A stretch of DNA of 13,502 nt from Bacteroidetes bacterium UBA7688 (GTDB lineage: Bacteria; Bacteroidota; Bacteroidia; Chitinophagales; Chitinophagaceae). The stretch lies in contig DLGS01000034.1 in the NCBI GenBank assembly GCA_002482815.1, positions 1-13,502 on the forward strand, in the 5' to 3' direction. The notes beneath the pieces were generated by a model. It saw only the letters and a program-made list of their open reading frames with translations. It made no database searches and had not been told where the DNA came from. The position numbers and the translations under genes were made by a program. Shown piece after piece: positions 7,299 to 13,428 of this stretch. Position 1 is the stretch's first letter, and the number at the start of each line of letters is the position of its first letter.

Positions 7299-8999
7299 TT
7301 ACCATTGAACGGAACCCGGTGTTGCTGAAGTATTCAGTTGTTTCCACACACTACCTCGTTGAAATAAAATGGTGTACTCCTGCATTGGTTTTTTTAGATG
7401 AAGAATATATTCATGACCCACATCTTTCATTTCCAATTTATAAAGCTCGTTTTCAAAATCAAGTGCACCATTCAGGTCATACATCCACCAGGAGCCCCAT
7501 TGATTTAAAGTTACTTTCAGTGTTGTACTGTCTTCAATGGTTACATGCGCTCCATCATACAAGGAGTTCATGTTGTAGGCAGAAACGTAATGAATTTTGG
7601 TGCTCGAAGTGTCGTACCCAAATAATTTTAAATTCTCCTGAAACTCGTCCCACCTGCCGGTAGGAATGATACGGATATCCTTATAATAGCAAGGCATATT
7701 CAGGATCAAAACATTTTTGGCATTTTGCCATTTGTAATTGCGCACCATACTGCGCTGCATAAAATCCGCATTTCGCCACTCAAATGCTTTCTGCACCGTA
7801 AAACTGATGCACAAAACGATATAGACCCCAAAGAATATTTTGCTGAAAATATTGTGTTTGAAAATGGAAAATATTCCCAGGCTCATCAGCATCATCACCG
7901 GAAAGCTGAGTTCATAGCAGCGGCGGCTATTATACAATTGCATTGTTTCGTCGAAATACATCGGTGAAATAATCGCAACGCAAAACATCATCATGCCAAA
8001 CAAAAAAGCTGCTGCCTGAGCATTGGCTGAAAACTTTTTGAATCGAACAAAAATTATAATGGTAAGACTAACAACGATTGCAAAAGCAGTGTAATAGACG
8101 GCAGGTTTGGTCAGGAATGCATAAATCGCATTCGAATTTTCGTGAGGGCCAAATGCTGTAAAACCAAGTATGGTAGACAGGTAACGCAACATTTTATCCA
8201 GCAGACTGTCCAGTGAAAATTTAAATCCACCATTACTACCATAGTGTGCTATCCAGGATCCGTAGCGGATTCTATAGACAAGCAGGTTGAGCACAAAAAT
8301 CGAAATCTGTGGCAGAAAAACCAGTTTTAAAGTATCTGCGAATCTTGCTTTTGTAATCAGTTCTTTCCAGCGGTATGCCAGCAACAGTAACAGGCAAAAC
8401 CAGGGACTGAGGTAAAAGATCTCCAGTGTAAAGGTGCTGATAAAGAAAAGAATGGCAGAAAACCACAGTAGCTTTTTGTTCCCGGTTTTCAAATAGGTTT
8501 GTGTCCAGAGCAACAAAAGGACTTGCATCAGCAATCCCGGCAAATAATGATATCCGCCTTTCCAGATCGTAATTTCAGTAATGCTCGGATTAATGGTAAA
8601 AATCAGCGCACCGAAAAAAGCGATGACCGGACCGTTTGTTATTTCAAAATCTGAAAATAGTCGTTTGCAAAACCTGAAAATCAGGGTGGCATTCAATGCA
8701 TGAAGCCCCGTCAGTAAGAGATACCAGGGCAGAGGGTGCAATCCAAACAGGCTGATAAAGCAATAAAGCTGAAAGTGGGTCACCTGGTAAAGGCTTTTGA
8801 CCTCAAAACCTTTGCTGTTGATGAATTCAGAAAAGGTGTAGCGGTAAAACATATCCAGCAAGCCTTCGAAATCGCCATTAAAGCCAGCCTGATACGCGGG
8901 CAGATTCAGCAGAAGGACAAGGCTCCACAATACAGCAAACAAGTATAACTTCTTTTCTGTAAGCGTGTTCAATATCCTTTGTGAAAGCCCTGAAACCAT
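7299..8999 (-). CDS. Polytopic membrane protein, possible GT-C-type glycosyltransferase
   Basis: This 566-residue protein has about ten hydrophobic membrane segments between residues ~18 and ~405 and a soluble C-terminal domain (about 410-566) rich in Trp, Tyr and charged residues. The first large loop carries an acidic motif, NGDFEG (D43, E45), just after the first membrane segment. Later come GLHPLPWYLLLTGLHALNA (82-104 region) and a WKGGYHY motif (146-152). This plan (an acidic residue in the first exoplasmic loop, many membrane helices, a periplasmic C-terminal domain) fits the GT-C class of polyprenyl-phosphate-sugar-dependent glycosyltransferases, but I recognise no specific family, so the function is inference. 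The ATG at 8999 gives a short positive N-terminus before the first helix. It is monocistronic, converges on infC and shares its terminator. TTTTTTTG on the minus strand (9024-9031), 25 bases upstream, is a weak -7 candidate. Confidence 0.85.
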   Translation of the reverse strand: MVSGLSQRILNTLTEKKLYLFAVLWSLVLLLNLPAYQAGFNGDFEGLLDMFYRYTFSEFINSKGFEVKSLYQVTHFQLYCFISLFGLHPLPWYLLLTGLHALNATLIFRFCKRLFSDFEITNGPVIAFFGALIFTINPSITEITIWKGGYHYLPGLLMQVLLLLWTQTYLKTGNKKLLWFSAILFFISTFTLEIFYLSPWFCLLLLLAYRWKELITKARFADTLKLVFLPQISIFVLNLLVYRIRYGSWIAHYGSNGGFKFSLDSLLDKMLRYLSTILGFTAFGPHENSNAIYAFLTKPAVYYTAFAIVVSLTIIIFVRFKKFSANAQAAAFLFGMMMFCVAIISPMYFDETMQLYNSRRCYELSFPVMMLMSLGIFSIFKHNIFSKIFFGVYIVLCISFTVQKAFEWRNADFMQRSMVRNYKWQNAKNVLILNMPCYYKDIRIIPTGRWDEFQENLKLFGYDTSSTKIHYVSAYNMNSLYDGAHVTIEDSTTLKVTLNQWGSWWMYDLNGALDFENELYKLEMKDVGHEYILHLKKPMQEYTILFQRGSVWKQLNTSATPGSVQW

Positions 9000-9049
9000 A
9001 CTTTATATTTTTTGCAAGGTATTCAAAAAAACCACGTGCAATTCTCTAT

Positions 9050-9057
9050 TACCTTTG
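9050..9057 (+). promoter_or_regulatory. Promoter -7 box for the CPBP–cdsA(–psd) operon
   Basis: TACCTTTG exactly matches TAnnTTTG and ends 28 bases before the ATG at 9085. The frame of the downstream gene is open back to an ATG at 8965, but that start would lie upstream of this box, which supports the start at 9085. No well-spaced -33 TTG is evident. Confidence 0.6.
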
Positions 9058-9084
9058 TGCCTCATTTTTAATCAGCCTTCACTT

Positions 9085-10011
9085 ATGCGTTATTGGCGGC
9101 ATTACCCCAAGTTTTTACAAATCATCTTGCTGATGCTGATGATTTTTACATTGGTTTCTTTTTCCAGCGTTATTGCCGGCGTCAGTGTGACGTCGATGTT
9201 TGATGTATCGCTTCAGGATATTGCTTCAGCAAGCCCGGATAGTCTTCCGAAAGTGATTGCCGCCACACAATATGTACAGGCAATAGTAAGCTTGTTCACT
9301 TTTTGCTTTAGCGCTTTATTGTTCGCTTATCTCACTCATCCGGAACCAATCAATTATCTCGGACTGAGAAAACCTGAGAAACCAATTAATATTGTAATTG
9401 TAGTCCTGTTGCTGGCGTCATTTATGCCTATTGTCAATCAATTGGGCTCATGGCTTCAGCACATTGATTTCGGGGCACAAGCGAAAGCCAGTTTTGAACA
9501 CAATGAAATGATGATGAAAACCTTGATGCGCGGCACGACTCCAATGGATTTTGCCATTCACCTGGTGGTGTTTGCCTTGATTCCTGCTATCGGAGAAGAA
9601 CTTTTATTCCGTGGTGTCATTATGAGAATTTCATACAGTAATTCTCAAAACATCCATTTTGCCATCCTTATAGCTGCGGCTATTTTTGGTATTGCACATG
9701 GTTCCGTGTATAATTTTTTGCCGATTATGTTGATGGGGGTTTTGCTGGGCTATATTTATTATTTGAGCGGCTCTATCTGGTTGTCCATTTTAGCTCATTT
9801 TATGAATAATGCCCTTGCTGCATTGGGCATATTCCTGATTAATACTAAATCTGTTTCGGAAGAAGTGGGTACTGCAGAAAACTTCCCCTGGTATGTTTTA
9901 GTTGTTTCGCTTGGGCTATTTGTTGCTGCATATTCTTTGCTTCGCAAAAATGCCACACCTTTACCGCCGGATTGGTCGGACGATTTTAAAGGCGAAAGAC
10001 AAACTTCTTAA
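9085..10011 (+). CDS. CPBP family intramembrane metalloprotease (Abi/CAAX protease-like)
   Basis: This is a 308-residue integral membrane protein of the CPBP (type II CAAX prenyl endopeptidase-like, Abi) family. All three active-site motifs are present: EExxxR at 171-176 (EELLFR), FxxxH at 201-205 (FGIAH) and HxxxN at 238-242 (HFMNN). Hydrophobic segments lie at about 10-33, 58-83, 102-118, 157-170, 190-204, 210-228, 230-250 and 268-286. I chose the ATG at 9085 because the upstream extension (from 8965) is not membrane-topology-like, runs through the promoter box and overlaps the divergent gene's start. Bacterial members cleave or scaffold membrane substrates, and some have been linked to bacteriocin self-immunity; the substrate here is unknown. 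cdsA starts 9 bases after its stop, so the two are almost certainly cotranscribed. Confidence 0.93.
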   Translation: MRYWRHYPKFLQIILLMLMIFTLVSFSSVIAGVSVTSMFDVSLQDIASASPDSLPKVIAATQYVQAIVSLFTFCFSALLFAYLTHPEPINYLGLRKPEKPINIVIVVLLLASFMPIVNQLGSWLQHIDFGAQAKASFEHNEMMMKTLMRGTTPMDFAIHLVVFALIPAIGEELLFRGVIMRISYSNSQNIHFAILIAAAIFGIAHGSVYNFLPIMLMGVLLGYIYYLSGSIWLSILAHFMNNALAALGIFLINTKSVSEEVGTAENFPWYVLVVSLGLFVAAYSLLRKNATPLPPDWSDDFKGERQTS

Positions 10012-10020
10012 TTCTCATCA

Positions 10021-10851
10021 ATGAACTGGAACACCTTTTTTACGCGGGCAGGCACTGCGCTCATATTTGTTATTATTATGCTGACCGGCCTTCTGGGTCA
10101 TTCACTTTTGTTCTTTGCTTTGTTTTTGCTCATTCAGTTTTTGAGCATCAAGGAATATTTTTCTTTAATGAAAAACATTAATCCGGACAGTAATTACTCC
10201 GTTAGTATTCAGGCAATCGTTCAAGTGTCTGCAGCTTTGTTTTTATTAATGGCATCACCTGTTTTTGAAGTAGAGAAAACCTGGCTGCCTGCTTTGCTTT
10301 TTATTCCTGCTGTCATCATCCTGCAGCAATCATTGTCTGCAAAAGCCGGCATCAGCAGAGCATTCGAATCCCTTGGTGCTTTGTTATACATATGCCTGCC
10401 CATTGTCTTATTAATGTTACTGCGCGAAAAAAGCCTCTTGCTTCCATTAGGCTTGATTATCCTTATTTGGGTAAATGATACCATGGCTTATATCGTCGGT
10501 TCGTTTATTGGCAAAACACCCTTTTCGTCTATTTCGCCCAAGAAGACCTGGGAAGGAACAATAGGTGGTGCTGTATTGACGGTAGCTTGTGCAGTGGTTT
10601 TTGGTATTTACAGTCAGTTTTATACCGTGCAGAATTGGGTGGTTTTAGCTTTGTGTGCAGCCTTTGCCGGAACCTTGGGCGATTTGTTCGAAAGCAAACT
10701 GAAACGGGTCGCCGGTGTGAAAGATTCCGGAACCTTTATGCCCGGTCATGGCGGTGCGCTGGATCGCTTTGATTCTCTACTTGTAGCGGCGCCTTTCGCT
10801 TATTGTTATGCCTATCTTTTTATGGAACCGCTAAGCATCCATATTTTTTAA
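10021..10851 (+). CDS. cdsA: Phosphatidate cytidylyltransferase (CDP-diglyceride synthase)
   Basis: CdsA is an inner-membrane enzyme that makes CDP-diacylglycerol from phosphatidic acid and CTP, the branch-point precursor of bacterial phospholipids. The 276 residues are normal in length, with about eight hydrophobic segments. The diagnostic CDS signature is complete near the C-terminus, from S225 to D251: S-x-L-K-R, then K234-D235, P241-G-H-G-G, and D248-R-F-D. The upstream conserved segment SPKKTWEG (172-179) is also present. The gene starts 9 bases after the CPBP protease and ends 34 bases before psd, placing two steps toward phosphatidylethanolamine side by side. The intervening enzyme, phosphatidylserine synthase (pssA), is not in the window. 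Confidence 0.97.
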   Translation: MNWNTFFTRAGTALIFVIIMLTGLLGHSLLFFALFLLIQFLSIKEYFSLMKNINPDSNYSVSIQAIVQVSAALFLLMASPVFEVEKTWLPALLFIPAVIILQQSLSAKAGISRAFESLGALLYICLPIVLLMLLREKSLLLPLGLIILIWVNDTMAYIVGSFIGKTPFSSISPKKTWEGTIGGAVLTVACAVVFGIYSQFYTVQNWVVLALCAAFAGTLGDLFESKLKRVAGVKDSGTFMPGHGGALDRFDSLLVAAPFAYCYAYLFMEPLSIHIF

Positions 10852-10853
10852 AT

Positions 10854-10861
10854 TACCTTCG
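10854..10861 (+). promoter_or_regulatory. Candidate -7 box for psd
   Basis: TACCTTCG is a seven-of-eight match to TAnnTTTG and ends 25 bases before the psd ATG, in the short cdsA-psd gap. It resembles the TACCTTTG box of the CPBP gene. It may give psd extra transcription beyond readthrough from cdsA, but the evidence is weak. Confidence 0.35.
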
Positions 10862-10885
10862 CATCTTTAAACCGCATTTTATAGT

Positions 10886-11542
10886 ATGACCATACATCGG
10901 GAAGGGTATAAATACATTATTATTGCCACCGTCGTTTTTATTGGCGTGGCCTGGCTCAACCAGTTTTTCTTTTCGTCCATCTGGTGGCTGTATTGGCCTA
11001 TTCAGTTGGTTTTCTTTTTGTTGTGGCTATGGATTGTTTGGTTTTTCCGTATTCCCAATCGTCAGTTTTCGCAGGGAGACAATCTGATTGTTGCACCGGC
11101 AGACGGAAAAGTGGTTGTTATCGAAGAAACCTTTGAGCCCGAATATTTTAAAGATAACCGCCTTCAGGTTTCCATCTTTATGAGCCCGCTGAATGTGCAT
11201 GTCAATCGCAGTCCTATTAAAGGCATCGTGAAATACATGAAATATCATCCTGGTAAATACCTTGTGGCATGGCATCCGAAATCTTCTACCGAAAATGAAC
11301 GCACAACAGTGGTGGTTGGTAATGAAAAAACGACTTTGCTAATGCGCCAGATTGCCGGAGCTTTGGCACGCCGCATTTGTTATTATGTAAAAGAGGGTCA
11401 GCCTATTGCACAAAATCAGGAGTTTGGCTTCATTCGTTTTGGTTCGCGGGTGGATATTTATTTCCCGGTAGGTACACAAATTGATGTGAAAATTGGCGAA
11501 ATTGTGCAGGGAGGCGTTACTATTTTGGCCAAAATGCCTTAA
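10886..11542 (+). CDS. psd: Phosphatidylserine decarboxylase (short, PSD-A type)
   Basis: This pyruvoyl enzyme decarboxylates phosphatidylserine to phosphatidylethanolamine at the inner membrane. The 218 residues are typical of the short form; the E. coli type is longer. Two hydrophobic segments (about 10-28 and 32-54) anchor the N-terminus. Conserved elements are APADGKV (D73), the NVHVNRSP segment (H105) and the self-cleavage site Gly186-Ser187 in RFGSRVD, where cleavage would leave the pyruvoyl group on the small C-terminal alpha chain (about 32 residues). D73, H105 and S187 probably form the self-processing triad, by analogy with characterised enzymes. The gene lies 34 bases after cdsA in a lipid-synthesis cluster. 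Its TAA stop overlaps an exact -7 box for the next small gene. Confidence 0.96.
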   Translation: MTIHREGYKYIIIATVVFIGVAWLNQFFFSSIWWLYWPIQLVFFLLWLWIVWFFRIPNRQFSQGDNLIVAPADGKVVVIEETFEPEYFKDNRLQVSIFMSPLNVHVNRSPIKGIVKYMKYHPGKYLVAWHPKSSTENERTTVVVGNEKTTLLMRQIAGALARRICYYVKEGQPIAQNQEFGFIRFGSRVDIYFPVGTQIDVKIGEIVQGGVTILAKMP

Positions 11543-11547
11543 GTTTG
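11540..11547 (+). promoter_or_regulatory. Promoter -7 box for the Cys/Lys-rich peptide gene
   Basis: TAAGTTTG is an exact match to TAnnTTTG and overlaps the psd stop codon. It ends 33 bases before the ATG at 11580, the same geometry as the other boxes here. No well-spaced -33 TTG is evident. With the terminator downstream, it makes the small gene a self-contained transcription unit. Confidence 0.5.
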
Positions 11548-11579
11548 ATTATTCATTCAACACTAAAAATTACGATACA

Positions 11580-11783
11580 ATGAAAAAAGTAACATTATTT
11601 CTCGCTGCACTGGCAGTAGCAGGTTCTTCTTTTGCTTATGATGGCAAATGCTGCAAAGGAAAAAAAGAAGGATGCTCTAAAGAGAAAAAAGAAGCTTGTG
11701 CAAAAGGAAAAGGATGCTGCAAGAAAGGTTCTAAGTCTTCTGAAAAAACGACTTCAACTGAAACTCCAGCTCCAACAAAATAA
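11580..11783 (+). CDS. Small exported Cys/Lys-rich peptide
   Basis: This is a 67-residue protein. Residues 1-19 are a clear signal peptide (MKK, a hydrophobic Leu/Ala core, then SSFA before the cleavage site). The mature ~48 residues are very basic and contain six cysteines: pairs at 24-25 and 46-47 and singles at 32 and 40, spaced by Lys/Gly/Glu. A Ser/Thr/Pro tail (52-67) ends in PAPTK. Upstream in-frame codons reach an ATG at 11493 inside psd, but that would bury the signal peptide behind 29 residues, so 11580 is the start. I do not recognise a named family. CC pairs in a Lys/Gly setting suggest metal binding or disulfide bonding in the periplasm or outside the cell; that is inference. An exact -7 box precedes it and a strong terminator follows, so it is transcribed as a unit of its own. 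Confidence 0.85.
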   Translation: MKKVTLFLAALAVAGSSFAYDGKCCKGKKEGCSKEKKEACAKGKGCCKKGSKSSEKTTSTETPAPTK

Positions 11784-11801
11784 TTTTGCTGAATTAAATT
11801 G

Positions 11802-11831
11802 AAAACGTCTGCATTAGCGGGCGTTTTTTTT
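11802..11831 (+). terminator. Rho-independent terminator
   Basis: AAAACGTCTGC (11802-11812) pairs with GCGGGCGTTTT (11817-11827) over eleven base pairs, including two G-T pairs, around an ATTA loop. A run of eight Ts ends at 11831. It lies 18 bases past the stop of the Cys-rich peptide gene. Confidence 0.88.
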
Positions 11832-11846
11832 ATGCGGTAAGATGGT

Positions 11847-11854
11847 TTATTTTG
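11847..11854 (+). promoter_or_regulatory. Candidate -7 box for the mannosyltransferase-like gene
   Basis: TTATTTTG is a seven-of-eight match to TAnnTTTG, ends 33 bases before the ATG at 11887 and lies just after a terminator. The sequence is AT-rich, so the match may be chance. Confidence 0.3.
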
Positions 11855-11886
11855 TGCCCTATTTGTAATTCAATCCAAACCGGTTC

Positions 11887-12483
11887 ATGAAAGAAATTCT
11901 GCATAGTCCTTATAAAAAGTTCTTTCTCTTCGGTTTGTTGTGTATTGCCATTTCAAGCTGGTTCTCTATGGGATACCAGCAAATGGACGAACACTTTATG
12001 ATATTGGAGTTCTCGAATTACCGTTTAGGACTTGCTCCGCAAAATACCATTCCCTGGGAGTACACCGAAAAGATCAGGCCATCCTTGCAGCCAACGATTG
12101 CCCATTCTGTTTTTCAGGCTTTTCATGCAATCGGAATTCACAGCCCGTTTTTCCATGTTTTTGTTTTAAGACTTTTAGGCGGATTGCTTGCCTGGTTCGT
12201 TTCCTGCAAAATTGCGCTTCGCTTTGCGGCTATAATAATAGACGAAACAGTCAGAAAATGGTGGATAATGGCGGTTTCGTGTCTTTGGTTTATGCCTTAT
12301 CTTAGTGTCCGCTTCAGTTCCGAAAACTTTGCGGGGTTTACTTTAATGGCCGGACTGCTGGTGGTTCCTGGTATTTTCAAAAGAGGAAAAATAATAGCTA
12401 CAAATGCCCAATGGTTTTTATCGGGTTTGCTGTTGGCCAGTGCATTGGTTACCAGAACAACCAGCTGCGCATTGATTAGGTGA
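11887..12483 (+). CDS. Alg9/PIG-B-like (GT22) mannosyltransferase, truncated at the sequence junction
   Basis: The 198 codons encode the N-terminal part of a polytopic membrane protein. A first membrane segment (12-28) leads into MGYQQMDEHFMILEF (D34, E35), matching the acidic first-loop motif of GT22 enzymes, which use polyprenyl-phosphate-mannose. IPWEYTEKIRPSLQP (55-69) matches the conserved W-E-[YW]...R-S segment, and RFSSENFAG (142-150) fits the next conserved loop. Full-length members have about 450-550 residues, so more than half is missing. The last confidently bacterial codons end around residue 186-190 (LLLASALVTR); the final residues TTSCALIR and the TGA at 12481-12483 probably come from the foreign sequence. 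The gene looks intact up to that point, so it is cut by the join rather than decayed. The acceptor is unknown, possibly a cell-surface glycan or lipid. Confidence 0.75.
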   Translation: MKEILHSPYKKFFLFGLLCIAISSWFSMGYQQMDEHFMILEFSNYRLGLAPQNTIPWEYTEKIRPSLQPTIAHSVFQAFHAIGIHSPFFHVFVLRLLGGLLAWFVSCKIALRFAAIIIDETVRKWWIMAVSCLWFMPYLSVRFSSENFAGFTLMAGLLVVPGIFKRGKIIATNAQWFLSGLLLASALVTRTTSCALIR

Positions 12484-12852
12484 GACAACAGGCTGACAAT
12501 GGAGTGTTAGTTGTGAGCTGGTGTGCGTTCAGTGTATCAACCAGGTGACACAGGGCAAGTGTTGGGGATATGGTGCAGGTTTCAGATGGACTTTTTGTGG
12601 CCCAGCCTGTGTCACAGGCGTCCAGTGCGTTGGAGAGGTTCAAACCACAACTGATCCGGATATGGACAGGTTGTACACTGTGGGCTGGCGTGTCACATGC
12701 ATGCAAATAGGACGATTCACCGATGCACAGGAAACCCAGATGTGTTGGCTGCTCTACACTGCATGAATCAAAAAGATTTTGACATAGTTTGGTATAGTTC
12801 AACATGTCTGCTTCTTTCAGCCTGCATCCAGCAGGCTGCGAGCAGAGCAGGC

Positions 12853-13027
12853 ATTGATGCGCAAAGGCCACTTTGCTTTTGAGTGAGGATAGTTACATGT
12901 GGGTCCTGGCACCATCTGAGGTGGTATGAGGCACAACAGGTTGAACACATGGTCTGAGACCAGAAAAGGAGAGTGAGCACCTTAGAACACAATCACACGA
13001 TTGATGCTAACAGGCCACTTTGCTTTT
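12853..13027. repeat. Diverged 28-base direct repeat, two copies
   Basis: Copies at 12853-12880 and 13000-13027 share ATTGATGC, then four differing bases (gcaa or taac), then an identical AGGCCACTTTGCTTTT. They are 147 bases apart. No repeat family is recognised. Confidence 0.75.
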
Positions 13028-13349
13028 CCGCCTTTTGTTTTGCATGGAAGGAGTGCTGGCTGCTGTGGTCGGCCAGTCATGCAGCATATGCTATGACACA
13101 TGGATGCCCCTGCTGCACGTGAGCCAGTTTCAAAAGGCCCTCCAGGCCACCAGCTAGTGCTGCAATCTAGCTGTGTGTATGGCAGGCAAGAAACAAGGAA
13201 GCGGATGCACATTGTTTCTTTGCATATGCAAGGGGTTCTATTCCTACATGTGTGGCTTGACGGCTTGCCGCACAAGCTGGCGGGTGCACTTGTGGATGTA
13301 CCAGGTAAGATGGTGTGAAGGCATCCACAAGATGTGTCAGGGTTCCCGT

Positions 13350-13428
13350 CATGTGGCTTCAAAACTAGGACGGCCCATTGGTGCTGCACCGCTGGTGCTG
13401 CATCATGTGACTTCGACACTAGGACGGC
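13350..13428. repeat. Imperfect tandem-type repeat, period 54
   Basis: Two 25-base copies, 13350-13374 and 13404-13428, match at 22 of 25 positions; both begin CATGTG and end CTAGGACGGC. Between them GGTGCTGCA also occurs twice (13380-13388 and 13394-13402). The period of 54 is a multiple of three, and on the minus strand the copies translate to related peptides (VLVLKPHD and VLVSKSHD). Confidence 0.7.

Noticed and set aside
8965..9084. Upstream start for the CPBP protease at 8965.
   Set aside because: It overlaps the divergent gene's start, precedes the -7 box and adds a sequence unlike the family's N-terminus.
9597..9614. The CPBP (Abi-type) protease as a sign of a phage-defence or bacteriocin-immunity system.
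   Set aside because: It is tightly linked to cdsA and psd with no bacteriocin or defence genes nearby, so a housekeeping membrane role is more likely.
11493..11579. Upstream start for the Cys-rich peptide inside psd.
   Set aside because: It would place 29 residues in front of a normal signal peptide; the ATG at 11580 is better placed after its own -7 box.
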